Source: Gemella massiliensis (lineage in GTDB: Bacteria > Bacillota > Bacilli > Staphylococcales > Gemellaceae). From it: a stretch of DNA of 64,000 bases. Below, piece by piece: positions 28,428 to 38,632 of the stretch. Numbering within the stretch: the first letter of the stretch is position 1; every line of letters begins with the position of its first letter. The stretch is taken from assembly GCF_900120125.1 (NCBI RefSeq), contig NZ_LT635544.1, positions 62,001 through 126,000 of the forward strand. The letters run 5' to 3'. The position numbers and the translations under genes are program-made. The notes beneath the pieces were generated by a model. It did no database searches, was not told the origin of the DNA, and saw nothing but the letters and a program-made list of their open reading frames with translations.

Positions 28428-30108
28428 GGCTCAACAAAAAAACGGACTGATGAAAAAATCAAGTCCGATTTTTTTATGACAAATTCACAAAAAAATATAG
28501 AAAAAAACGTAAATATCCGTTATAATTTAATCGTCTAAAACTAAAGAAAGGATACTTACGTCATGAATAATTATAATACAGATTTAAAAATATTACTAGG
28601 GGTTAATGATAATAATATAAAAATTACAGGAGTAGAAGATGTAAAATGTACGAAACAATCAACACAACTACTTCCTAAGATACTATTCAAAATAGTTCAC
28701 GCAAAGGTAGAATATCCTCAACCTAAATGTAATAACTGCGGAGTAAAAGGTTGTGCAAAAGTTTTAAAAAATGGTAGTAAACTCTCACGTATAAAACTTC
28801 AAAAATGCCGAGGAAAAGCTACCTATCTACACTTAACCAAACAACGATACTACTGTAAAAACTGCAATAAATACACAACAGCTAAAACAACCGTTACCGA
28901 AGGAAAATGTACTATCTCCCTTGAATTAAAACGAGAAGTTATATCTAGATTAACACTGGAATCATCACGTAAATCAATAGCTAGAGAATGTAAAATTAGT
29001 GATACAACGGTATATAATATCCAAAAAGAACTATATAACTCTTTATCTAAAAGACCATCTACCAGATTACCGGAATATCTTTGTTTCGATGAATTTAGAG
29101 CGACTAAAGATGTAGAAGGACACCTCAGCTTTATATATTGCGATGCTTTAAACCATAAGGTTATAGATATTCTTACAAACAACAGAAAGTCAACTATAAT
29201 AGATCATTTTAAAAAGAGATATACATTTAAAGATAGATTAAATGTAAAAATGGTCTGTATGGATATGAACGCCGGATATATGGCTATGGTAAAAGTATTG
29301 TTCCCTAATGCATCTGTAATTATTGATAGGTTCCATATTATTCAAGCTTTTAATAACACTTTAAATAACTTAAGAACACGTGTTATGAGAAGATTTAAAG
29401 ATAATGATAACGATAGAATATATAAGCAATTTAAAAGATATTGGAAGTTATTATTGAAAAGAGAAGATGATGTGCCTAGTGATGATTATGGAAGAAAATA
29501 TCATTTTAAACAATGGATTACAAGTAGAAAAATAGTAGAACACCTTATTAAACAAGATAATGAGTTAAAAGAAGCATACTATACTGTACAAATGCTTTTA
29601 GATGCATATGATACTCATGACTTTACAGGATTTTTTGATGTTATTAATTTAAGTAAAACTACTATCGCTGAGGAATTTTCAGCTACTTTTAAAACTTTTA
29701 TTAAAAACAAAAAGTATATAGAAAATGCTTTAAGATATAATTTATCTAACGGTCCAATAGAGGGAATTATTAATAAGGTGAAAAATATTAAACGCACTAG
29801 CTATGGATATAGAAACTTCTTCAGTTTAAAAGCTAGAGTATTAATAATATTTAACTTAGGCTACTCTAATACTGATAGAATCAATAAAGATGTAATAGAT
29901 TACAGTATTAATATTGCTTAATTAGGTACACGAAATTATTCTAAGTTTGTATTACTTTATTGACTGTCTGCTTATTATTATTTAAAATAAATACTATGTA
30001 TTAAATCTATATAATAAAATTTCTCTTTTTCTCCTCTTTTTTAAAAAAAAGAGGAATATAAGTTCAAAACTCTTATTCCTCTTCATCAGTCTTATATTTT
30101 GTAGACCC
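28428..30108 (+). mobile_element. ISL3-family insertion sequence, complete (1681 bp)
   Basis: The left end GGCTCAACAAAAAAACGG.. and the right end (read inward, GGGTCTACAAAATATAAG..) share an imperfect inverted repeat of about 25 bases ending in GACTGATGAA. The element is bounded by 8-bp direct repeats ATTAAAAT and carries one intact ISL3-type transposase. It contains its own hairpins: CGGACT/AGTCCG plus a T-tract at 28443-28475 near the left end, and GAGGAATA/TATTCCTC at about 30050-30082 near the right end. Intact ends, target duplication and transposase suggest a recent insertion. Confidence 0.9.
28563..29921 (+). CDS. ISL3 family transposase
   Basis: The 452-residue protein has an N-terminal zinc-ribbon (CNNCGVKGC and YYCKNCNKY), a helix-turn-helix region near residues 125-155, and a DDE-type catalytic domain. 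The latter has CFDEFRATK, VCMDMNAGYMAMVK with IIDRFHIIQAFN, and a C-terminal SNGPIEGIINKVKNIKRTSYGYRNF. This order is characteristic of ISL3 (IS1167/IS1181-like) transposases. Length and motifs are intact, so it is probably active. A TATAAT at 28521 may serve as its -10. Confidence 0.95.
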   Translation: MNNYNTDLKILLGVNDNNIKITGVEDVKCTKQSTQLLPKILFKIVHAKVEYPQPKCNNCGVKGCAKVLKNGSKLSRIKLQKCRGKATYLHLTKQRYYCKNCNKYTTAKTTVTEGKCTISLELKREVISRLTLESSRKSIARECKISDTTVYNIQKELYNSLSKRPSTRLPEYLCFDEFRATKDVEGHLSFIYCDALNHKVIDILTNNRKSTIIDHFKKRYTFKDRLNVKMVCMDMNAGYMAMVKVLFPNASVIIDRFHIIQAFNNTLNNLRTRVMRRFKDNDNDRIYKQFKRYWKLLLKREDDVPSDDYGRKYHFKQWITSRKIVEHLIKQDNELKEAYYTVQMLLDAYDTHDFTGFFDVINLSKTTIAEEFSATFKTFIKNKKYIENALRYNLSNGPIEGIINKVKNIKRTSYGYRNFFSLKARVLIIFNLGYSNTDRINKDVIDYSINIA

Positions 30109-30116
30109 ATTAAAAT
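30109..30116. repeat. Target-site duplication, right copy (ATTAAAAT)
   Basis: Identical to 28420-28427. Its last base is also part of the ancestral stop codon (TGA, minus strand, 30116-30118) of the esterase gene in its unshifted frame. Confidence 0.85.
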
Positions 30117-31587
30117 CACGATGTTTTCTTTTTAATTGTTACTAAATAAAAAATGTATCCAACAAGAATTAAAATTAATATAATAAGTGGGTAATTTCTG
30201 TAATCAGAGAAACTAATTTTTCCCTCGTTATTTGTGTGAATAAAGCCCACCCATCGATTTTTACTAAGGTTACCATCTTTTTCAAAATGATAAAAGTTTT
30301 CCCATTCATTTTTGGCATTATCCCATTTTTTTTGAAGTATTTTAGAGAAGAATCAATTTTTTTCCAACTATCTGATAACACACCTGTGTTTTTATCAATA
30401 TAATATGTATTACCGTTATCCTCTAAAATTCCATTATGTAAGGTTCCGTTTTCATTAAAATAAAAATATTTTCCGTCTATAGACTCCCATCCTACTGTAA
30501 CTATTCCGTTGCCTTTTATATAGTACCAATTATCATTTTCTTGAAGCCATCCCTTTTCTGGATAGTTGTTATTCCAATTTTTAAATTTTAGAGTATTATT
30601 CTCGTTATAAAAGCCGTAGTGAGTGTATTGTGTAGATACATCGTTAATAGAGTTATTTTCAAAATCAAGAACAACGGCTTTAATATCACTACGACCAGCA
30701 TTAATAATTTTGATATTTTTGTTATCAAGATATTTTTTATAATTTTCTTCGACTGGACGTATTCCGGTTTTGATAATATATTTTGGTCTTAGAGTGTCTA
30801 TAAAATTTGTTGCATTAGATTTTGTTGTTTCGACATGATGATTAAATTTCATGACATCAACTTGTCCTATTAATGGGGCGTAGTAATCCTCTAATTTTAA
30901 GTCTGTGTTTTCTAAATCTCCACCTAAAAACACTTTAACATTATTTATATTTAAAACTGATAGAATAGAATTCAAATTATCATCATATACTTTTTTTAAG
31001 TTCCCGTCACTATCATATTCATTTTTATAATTTAATAAATTAATAGAAATATTTCCTAGTTTTATATGAGAATCTGAATCTTTTATATCCTGAATAATGT
31101 CTACATTAGTTTCTTTTGCAGCATTAAGTACTTTATCGTAAGAATATAAGTTATCCCATAGTCTCTCTTTATCTGAAATTCTTTCATCACTATATTTTTT
31201 TAAATAAATTTTGTCCGTAGGAATCGATTTTAAAATATCGGCAGCAGCCCCAGTGTGATCAGAATGCACATGAGTAAGAAGAATAAAGTCAAGTTTTTTA
31301 ATTCCTAACTCCTTTATATGTGCAAACAATCTGTCTTCTGTTATTAGATTAGGATCTTTGGTTATTCCTTCGCGGACGGGATATTTAGGATTGTTTCCAT
31401 CAGGATAACTGTAATCTTCTCCGGTATCAATCATTGCAAAATGGTCATCGCTTTCTAAAATTATAGCGTCTGACCAAGAAGAAACAGTTATTATGTGCAC
31501 TCTATCTTTTGCATAGATTTGTTTAGAAAAAATTAACAAAAGAAAAAGTAGTGATAAAAAATATATACAGCGTTTAGTAAATTTCAT
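30116..31587 (-). CDS. pce: Pce-like teichoic acid phosphocholine esterase, frameshifted at an A8 tract
   Basis: A signal peptide (residues 1-26) precedes a metallo-beta-lactamase-fold domain with LTHVHSDHTG, GGDLEN and KFNHH. It closely resembles pneumococcal Pce/CbpE, sharing FAMIDTGEDY, YLKKYSD and ERLWDNLY. Choline-binding repeats follow (KGWLQENDNWYYIK, VGWESIDGKYFYF). As sequenced, the frame ends at 30175 (470 residues) with an out-of-character tail. One extra A in the eight-A run at 30326-30333 would continue it as KKWDNAKNEWENFYHF to a hydrophobic tail NYPLIILILILVGYIF plus lysines, ending at 30116 (490 residues, membrane anchor). It removes phosphocholine from teichoic acid. Confidence 0.85.
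30117..30134. terminator. Right half of the split intrinsic terminator
   Basis: CACGATGTTTTCTTTTT is complementary to the sequence at 28406-28416 left of the insertion sequence. The original structure would serve both the acyltransferase (+) and the esterase (-). Confidence 0.7.
30326..30333 (-). other. A8 homopolymer at the frame break in the Pce-like gene
   Basis: Eight T on the + strand (eight A in the coding strand). Nine A would restore a 490-residue protein with a C-terminal membrane anchor. The tract could be a slipped-strand phase switch, a fixed mutation or a base-calling error. Confidence 0.7.
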
Positions 31588-31598
31588 ATAAACTCCTT

Positions 31599-33071
31599 TT
31601 AACGTTTTATTTTATTTTTAGCTATACTTATAACATAGTTAAGTGTTTTATCTTTTGATATATATAATGCTATTAAGTAGTAAATACCAGAAATTACAAC
31701 TACACAAATGATCATTAACAACATATTAAAGGTAATCGCATAAGAATTTATATTAAATATTGTTTTGCAAATAAAATATATAGGAATAAATCCTAGAGAA
31801 ATTGCAGTATATTTAAAAACAGTGTTAAATAAAGTTTTTAAACTTATAAGTTTATGCTTAACAATAAATAAGATTTCTAATATCACAACAAAAAGTTCAG
31901 CAAGCATAGTCGTAGCTATATAGTATTCAGGTCTATATAAATGATTAAAGAAAAGTAGCGAGTTTAATAGTATATTAATTCCGCCTCCTATAAAGTAATA
32001 GGAGGTTAATCTGTTTTCGTAATTATTGATAAAAATAATCTGTTTTCCTAAAATTAGCTCGACAGCCCAAATTATAGTTCTTACGGCAAAAACACTAGTA
32101 ACGATTCCAGCTTCTAAATACTTCTCTGAAGAATAGATGACAGTAGCATAAGTTCCTAAAATAGAAATCCCTATACTAGTAGGAATAATTAGAAAATAAA
32201 ACAGTGCGCTACCTTGGTTAACTAGACTTTCGTATGCCTTATAGTCTTTTTTCCCTAAATAATACCCAAGACGAGGGAGACTAACATTAAGTGCCCCCCC
32301 GAGTACATTTGCTATTAGCATAACGATACTAGAAGCAATAGTATAATATGATATAAAATTCTCATCCTGGCCTTTAGTAATATACATTCTGTCGAGCAAA
32401 GTGTATAGCATATTTGCGTTTGCTAAAAGGAGCATAGTAGTTAATCCTTTAAAAGATGCAAGTAAATCACTTAAAGGTACTTTTACGAATCTTACTTCAC
32501 GTTTTATCCAGATAAAACTTAAAAGATAATTTAGAATAGTTGTAGCACTCATAATAATAGTGTAAGGGATTATATCATCTGCTGTTTTTACAAAAACGAA
32601 GATTGAGACTAGCATAGCTATTCGTATAAACAGTGTTTTGTATAAAATAAATGTATAATTCTCATAAGCCTCGTTCATCCATTCTATATTTAAAAATTGG
32701 AAGAAAGCTTGAATGCCGAGTATATAATAAAGTATTTTCAAATTTTCGATCTCTGTACTATTAATAAATAAGAAATAACAAATAGTAGTTATTACAGATG
32801 TTAGTATTGATATATAAAATAATTTTGAAAAAATATAGTTTATTCTGTTTTTATCATCTTTTACTTTGCTTATAGAACGTATCCCGTAGTTATAAATTCC
32901 AAATGCGGCCAGAGGTATAACAAAGCTCACCCAAGTATTTGCAGTATTGAAATAACCATAGCTTGATTTGCTTAGAATACGTGTTAAATAAGGGTTTGTT
33001 ATTAAAGGAAATACTATATTTAGCACATTAACCATTAAACTAGCTAATGCATTAATTTTAATATTTTTCAT
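31599..33071 (-). CDS. Wzx/TacF-like lipid-linked glycopolymer flippase
   Basis: The 490-residue MOP/PST-superfamily protein has about fourteen helices and begins INALASLMVNVLNIVFPLITNPYLTRIL. It is a second flippase besides the one at 16723, and would export the chains of the second locus. In pneumococcus the teichoic acid flippase TacF (similar length) sits beside lic genes and requires choline-bearing substrate. Being next to a phosphocholine esterase makes a TacF-like role plausible but unproven. It shares a minus-strand operon with pce, 11 bases apart. A likely -10 (TATAAT, minus strand) lies near 33105. Confidence 0.85.
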   Translation of the reverse strand: MKNIKINALASLMVNVLNIVFPLITNPYLTRILSKSSYGYFNTANTWVSFVIPLAAFGIYNYGIRSISKVKDDKNRINYIFSKLFYISILTSVITTICYFLFINSTEIENLKILYYILGIQAFFQFLNIEWMNEAYENYTFILYKTLFIRIAMLVSIFVFVKTADDIIPYTIIMSATTILNYLLSFIWIKREVRFVKVPLSDLLASFKGLTTMLLLANANMLYTLLDRMYITKGQDENFISYYTIASSIVMLIANVLGGALNVSLPRLGYYLGKKDYKAYESLVNQGSALFYFLIIPTSIGISILGTYATVIYSSEKYLEAGIVTSVFAVRTIIWAVELILGKQIIFINNYENRLTSYYFIGGGINILLNSLLFFNHLYRPEYYIATTMLAELFVVILEILFIVKHKLISLKTLFNTVFKYTAISLGFIPIYFICKTIFNINSYAITFNMLLMIICVVVISGIYYLIALYISKDKTLNYVISIAKNKIKR

Positions 33072-33259
33072 ATTGTAATTCGTCCTTTTCGAAAGTTCTT
33101 TGACTATTATAACATATTTAGAAAGGAAAGTAGAAGTTATTTTATATTATCTTACATTTATTGTAATACTATAATATTTTATCTCATATAGTTTTACTTA
33201 TAATTGATTTTGTATATTTATGTATAGTATAATTTTATTATAAATTGAGGAGGTTTTAG

Positions 33260-34095
33260 TTGAGAATTATGTTTAATATAGAAAAACGTATTATTAATCA
33301 TATAGAAAAATATATTACTTATTATTTTGTTATTTTAATGAGCATATTGGGAATTATTATTAGATATATAGTTCTTTTGTAATTATAAGTATTCTTTTAT
33401 TAATGAAAAGGAAGTTTATAAAATCGTTTATTGTATTAGGTGTGGCTTTTTCTTTTAAATTACAAACTATTTTTATTGTACCTTTATTTTCTTTTTAGTA
33501 TTTTAGAAATAAAGACTTTAGTATTATTAAAATGATTAGTGTAATAATAGCAACAATGTATTTTCTAAGTTTACCTGGTTTGCTAATGGGAAGAAGTATT
33601 TTTTCAATATTTATAATATATATACAACAGTCAGGATATAGTTATTTATGGGCTAACTTTCCAAGTTTTTGGGCAATTATTTCTCCATCAACTTTAGAAA
33701 CACATAGTTTATTCAAAAAAATTGCAATTATAATAGCGTTTATTATTTTAAGTTTAGGATTGTTTTATACTATTCATAAGAAAATTGAAATTAAAGGTGA
33801 TATAGTATGTTATATTGCTATTTGGACAATATATACTTGTGTTCTTTTTTTACCAAACATGCATGATAGGTATTCCTATTTATTAGATGTATTTTTTATT
33901 ATAAGTATTGCTGTTAACAGAAAGATGCTGTTTTTTAGCATAATACCTTTTTTAAGTTTAATAATACTATATGCATCATATTTATTCAAACATACTGTTA
34001 TGGCGATTGAAATAATATCAATTTTCTATATTGTTAATTATATATTATATTCTTATCATTTATTCATTTTAAAATATAAATATGGGGATTTTTAA
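33260..34095 (+). pseudogene. Remnant of a GT-C type membrane glycosyltransferase
   Basis: A strong gaggagg site precedes a TTG at 33260 that starts MRIMFNIEKRIINHIEKY and one membrane helix, ending at TAA 33380. In another frame, FVIISILLLMKRKF and GVAFSFKLQTIFIVPLFSF follow, interrupted by an amber codon (about 33497). The same frame then runs on as YFRNKDFSIIKM to 34095, with LPNMHDRYSYLLDV. That last motif and the topology recall GT-C mannosyltransferase-like enzymes. A large internal deletion and a nonsense codon make it non-functional. The 187-residue C-terminal piece (33532-34095) is the longest open part. Confidence 0.7.
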
Positions 34096-34225
34096 GTGTT
34101 TCTGCGTTAAACAATATGAATATTTTTTATATCTTAGTTTATTGTTTAAACTTCATGAGAAAAGTAGCAATAGTACTATTTTAAAAGGGTAGTAATTATT
34201 TAGTATTGTTACAGCATTATTTTCC

Positions 34226-34254
34226 TTGAAATTTTAAATAGGTTATCGTATAAT
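34226..34254 (+). promoter_or_regulatory. Sigma-A-type promoter
   Basis: TTGAAA, a 17-base spacer, then TATAAT: one mismatch in the -35, none in the -10. It drives the cluster beginning at 34399. Confidence 0.75.
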
Positions 34255-34344
34255 ACCAAGAAAGAAGTAGAACATTAGTTGTTTTAATGTGGAAGGAATG
34301 GAGATAAAATCTCGTATCCTAAACAGAAAGAATTTGGAGAAAAT

Positions 34345-34378
34345 AAAAAAAGGAGTGTGGCACTTGTCCCTCCTTTTT
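34345..34378 (+). terminator. Terminator-like hairpin in the leader before 34399 (possible attenuator)
   Basis: AAAAAGGAG pairs with CTCCTTTTT around a 14-base loop. It lies downstream of the promoter at 34226 and only 20 bases before the GTG start of the next gene. It may end transcription prematurely and so regulate the gene, or protect it from read-through. Confidence 0.55.
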
Positions 34379-34398
34379 AGGTATATAAGGAGATTATT

Positions 34399-35991
34399 GT
34401 GAAAAAATATTATAATATTTTGATGTTAATATTACCGATTTTAATAGTATATCTATATAGAATAAATTACAATTATCTATATCATGCTGTAGATGATGTG
34501 GCAATAAATTATTCTATATTAAACGGGGAGTATATGTTACTTCCTTATATCGGTATTGTACTAAGTTATTTATTAGTGATTATTCAAAGTATAATACCAG
34601 CTATAAATATTTATTTTATTTTTCTTATAGTAGCTTATAGTTTAAGTTTTTCTATTTTTTTATACTTGGTGAAAGAACATAAGAATAAGTATGCGTTATT
34701 TTCAGTTATTTTAATATTAGAAATTTTGATTTTAAAGTATTTTACATATTCTGTAGTGGCTTATTTATTGTCTTTGGCAGGCGTGCTCTTATTGTATAAA
34801 AATAAGCATACTTTACTGTCGTACGTTGTTATCTTTGTTGGATTCTCGCTCAGAATTCAGGTAATAACAAGTATTTTAATATTATTGATAGCGATAATTC
34901 TTTATGAAACGATTGTAAAGAAGGAAAAAAGGAAAGTATTTTCCTTAGCGTTGATAATAATAGCGATTTTCTTATCGAATAAGATGGTTACTACTTCTAA
35001 CCAGACAGTTTCGGAGTATTTATCATGGAATGATAAAAGTACGCAGATAAGAGATTATCCAGCTATAAATTATGAAGACTACGTAAAACAACTTCAAGAG
35101 ATTAATATTTCTCAAAATGATCTGGATACTTATAATAGTTGGATATTTGCCGAGAAGAATGTCTTTAATGAAAATATGCTAAGTAATCTAGATAATATGC
35201 GCTCTATAAGTGAAAAGTATAACTTTTCTATAAGAGAAACCGCATTGGAATTATTCTCTAGTGAGTTAATAAAAGTGTTTATTTATTTTGTTATATTATT
35301 TTTAATATTTTTTAGAGTGAAAAATAGATATGGGTATTTATTAATTTTGACTCCAATATTATCTCTAATTGCATTAGTAATAAGACAAAGGTTAGTAGAG
35401 CGTGTTTATATACCGATAATATGTGTGGCAATTTTAGCCATTATATTATCTGGAGAATATTTTTTTGAAAGAAAAAGATACAAAATTTTAAAAAATACTG
35501 AAGGTATTAGCTTTGGAATATTATGTTTTTTATTTTTATCTTATATAATTTCTTTTGGAAAAAATAACTTATATTGGTTTACTTACCAAAAACATCAGTT
35601 GAATCCTGAATACAATAATGTTTTGAAAAACAACAAGGAGAATTTATATATTTTCTTAGGGTATAGTAATATAATAAATAGTCAAGCCAATGTATCTAAA
35701 GTGTTTGTGGATAGAAATAATTTGTTTTCAAACTCTACTACGTTAGGAACGTGGTAGACATTTTCGCCAGAGTATTATACTAAACTAAATAAATTGAAAA
35801 TAAATAATCCAGATAACTTATTATCGAGTTCATTAAATAATAATCAAATTAAATATGTTATACCTAATAATTCTTCATTTGAACAAAAAATTAAAACATT
35901 ATTTAGAGAACATTATAATAAAGATGTAATTTTTGAAAAGCAAGACTTGATTAATGAAGAAGCGGCTATATACATTTTAAAGGAGAAGTAA
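34399..35991 (+). pseudogene. GT-C-like multipass membrane protein gene with an internal amber codon
   Basis: A GTG after ataaggag starts a frame running to a TAG at 35755-35757. The same frame then continues without interruption, ending at 35991 (530 residues in all). The first 452 residues carry about eleven helices, with an acidic VDDVAIN motif in the first outer loop as in GT-C enzymes. The part after the stop (TFSPEYYTKLNKLKINN...) is a soluble domain. A single CAG-to-TAG change explains this. A truncated 452-residue protein may still be made. The function is unknown, perhaps adding a sugar outside the membrane. Confidence 0.65.
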
Positions 35992-35994
35992 TTT

Positions 35995-36993
35995 ATGCAA
36001 AAAACGAGAATTAAATATATAGATATGCTAAAGGCGTTAGCTATAATACTTGTTATCTTAGGGCATATGTCGTACACGCCCTCAAAAGTAAAATTGCTTT
36101 TATATATTTTTCATATGCCATTGTTTTTTTTCTTATCAGGATTGGTCTTTAGTGTAGAAAAATATAATACTTTTTGGAGTTTCTTTAAAAGAAAAGCAAA
36201 AACGATAGTTATACTGTTTTTCTTGTTAAATATTTCAGTATTTGCAGTGAAATCGATATTATTGCAACCAAATTTGATATTGAAGATAGATATTGTATAC
36301 TTCATAAAATCTCTAGTACTAGCGGACAGAATGCATATTTATTATCAATTATGGTTTTTAAATGCTTTATTCGTATCAGAAATCATCAGCTATCTTATTG
36401 TGAAATATTGTAAAGTGTGGTACCAATGGCTAATGGTGGTGGTAGGGTTATTTTTATCGATATATGTAGGGAAAATAGCATACGCCAATGAATACTGGTT
36501 GATTTGGAGTATTGATTTAGCACCGTATGCTGTGCTATTCATATTATTAGGGTACTACGTGAAAAATAATATGAGAATTTTTAATAACGTTTTGAAAAAG
36601 AGATATTTTCTAATAGCTGTTTTAATAAGTATAGCATTAGGTGTAGTTAATAAGAGAGTGGACTTATACTATCAAGAGACAAACAATATAATATTATACT
36701 TTGTTGCCGCTGTTTTTGGTATTTGGGCATGTTTAATATTTTTTAAAAATATACCAGAGATTAACTTTATAGAAAAAATAGGACAAAATACATTAATATA
36801 CTACGCCTATCATTCGCCGATAGTTTTGTATATTTTAGATATAATATTTGAACAACTGGCAGGTAGATACACTGGTATATTTATTAACAACTATGTAATT
36901 ATGATGTTTGAAATTATTTGTGCTGTTGGGATTTGTGAATTAATAGCACTTATAATTAACAGAACTTTTCCAGTTTTGGTAGGGAGAAGATAA
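35995..36993 (+). CDS. Acyltransferase 3 family membrane protein (O-acetyltransferase)
   Basis: This 332-residue, ten-helix protein opens with RIKYIDMLKALAIILVILGHM, the family's R/H-containing signature, then FFFLSGLVF. It would transfer acyl groups to a surface polymer. It is preceded by aaggag three bases after the upstream reading frame, so it shares that operon. It is the only intact protein gene between 33.1 and 38.6 kb. Confidence 0.87.
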   Translation: MQKTRIKYIDMLKALAIILVILGHMSYTPSKVKLLLYIFHMPLFFFLSGLVFSVEKYNTFWSFFKRKAKTIVILFFLLNISVFAVKSILLQPNLILKIDIVYFIKSLVLADRMHIYYQLWFLNALFVSEIISYLIVKYCKVWYQWLMVVVGLFLSIYVGKIAYANEYWLIWSIDLAPYAVLFILLGYYVKNNMRIFNNVLKKRYFLIAVLISIALGVVNKRVDLYYQETNNIILYFVAAVFGIWACLIFFKNIPEINFIEKIGQNTLIYYAYHSPIVLYILDIIFEQLAGRYTGIFINNYVIMMFEIICAVGICELIALIINRTFPVLVGRR

Positions 36994-37018
36994 GTAGAAA
37001 AATGAAAGTGAGAAAAGT

Positions 37019-38576
37019 ATGGGAAAAGAATTAGAAGTTGTGGAAGAAAATAAGTACACTGTTGTAAAAGGTCATGAATATAAGAAAGATAAAGAAAGAA
37101 TTTTAAAAGAAAGAGAAGATGAAGAAGATTTAGAAAAGAAAATAGCTGACAAGGAAAAAGAAATCAACAACGAAATAAAAAAAGCTTTGAAACCGAAGGA
37201 AAAAGTAGAAAAAAAAGAAGAATAATAGAAATATTAGATGAAAAATATTTTCAAAGGGATATAGTTATTGATTCGGGGAAATTAGGGATAATAGCTTACT
37301 ACAAGGATAATAAATTATTTTATAAAAAATTAATAGAATATGAAAGAACAAATAAAATATTAGATATTTTTAGTGTATATATTTATCCTATTGTTATTGG
37401 ATTATTTATATTACGTATTTATTTTTTAGAAATAAATAAAATTAGTATACTTTATAAAATTGTTAATTTTATTTTACATATATATTTAAGTCCAATTACA
37501 GCAGTAGGTTCAATTTCAATTAAAACTATAGTTTTACCCATAGAGGAACCTCTAGTTTTTTTCTCGGTTTTAATTATAGTTTTAACTATGTTTCTTATTT
37601 TAAAATCATTCTGTATATATAAAAAAGAAGGAAGTTATAAACCAAAAGGGAGTAATATAATAGAAAAAATACATAATTTACTTTATATTGCCGGATTAGA
37701 TGTGAAGTTATCGAAATATAAAATTTTTTATTCAATAATTTATCTTATTGTATTAGGGGTTTTCATAGATAAATATAGATATGCTACAATAGCTCTTATT
37801 ATAGTAACTGCAGTCGTCTTAAATGAAATTAAGAAAATATTCAGTCTTGATAAATGGAGTATAATGATAATAATTATAGTTTTTTCTATAGCAAATGTTT
37901 TAACACCAGAGTTGTTGACGGGGAGTGTGTTAGCGTTTTTGTTATGTTTTGCTTTAGTTGACACTGAAAATTTAAGTAGTAAGTTGAGTGATAAAAAATA
38001 TTTTTCAGAAAGAAATATCAGAGAAATAAACGAAAGACAACTTGAATTTAAAATGTATATAATGCTAACCATTATTATTTTGTGTATTATTTTTAATCTT
38101 TTTAGTTATTTTGGAGTATATGATTTTATAGCAAAATCAAATAATAAGTTTTTAGCAAGTTTATTTAAGGGTGAGATAAACCTTATCGCAGTGGTATTAG
38201 TAATTTTTGCAATAAAAGAATTTTTTAGAAAGAGAAAGGGTTTATTATTAGAAGTTGTAAAAACAAAAATTTACAAAAATGAAATTTCCGACGCAAAAAA
38301 GAGAAGCCTGAAGTTATAGAAAGTTTACCTATAGGCATTAAAAGTATTGCTAAAATAAAACCTGGGACGCTTATAGATAATAAAGATACCATCCCTAAAG
38401 ATATACAAGTGTTTTTTGAAGATGTGATTGAAATAGATAATAGGAAAAATTTAGTAATTATTTATCCTACGGGGGTAGTGTATAAATATCAATATATAAT
38501 ATCAGAGAACAATATGAAATGTGTAAAAAAACTGTCTACCGAGGAAATAAAACCAAAAACCTTTAAAAACAATTAA
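37019..38576 (+). pseudogene. Unrecognised multipass membrane protein gene broken at two A-tracts
   Basis: Three fragments lie head to tail. Fragment 37019-37225 is 68 residues of highly charged sequence ending EKVEKKEE. A frame open from about 37210 to 38319 (with an ATG only at 37588) has about nine helices. The third, to 38576, begins EKPEVIESLPIGIKS and looks like a soluble beta-rich domain. One extra A in the A8 run at about 37209-37216, and one in the A6 run at 38295-38300, would join all three into a single protein of about 518 residues. I do not recognise the family. The gene follows an acyltransferase and precedes licA. Confidence 0.55.
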
Positions 38577-38594
38577 AAAATCTCAATTTTATGT

Positions 38595-38600
38595 TATAAT
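38595..38600 (+). promoter_or_regulatory. Candidate -10 box for licABC
   Basis: TATAAT 33 bases before the licA start. The -35 region is only AT-rich (attaaa), so the promoter call is tentative. Confidence 0.4.
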
Positions 38601-38632
38601 AAATAATATTATGCAAATAAGGAGAAGATAAA

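Larger units (their letters stand above)
34096..34398. other. Intergenic region with promoter and leader hairpin
   Basis: These 303 bases contain a good promoter (34226-34254), a leader of about 140 bases and a terminator-like hairpin (34345-34378) just before the next ribosome site. No ORF was seen. Confidence 0.6.

Noticed and set aside
35755..35757. In-frame TAG codons (here and near 33497) as a sign of amber recoding
   Set aside because: Several healthy genes in the window end in TAG (for example those ending at 8171, 10950, 12289 and 26704), and no selenocysteine- or pyrrolysine-type element is seen. Simple nonsense mutations are more likely.
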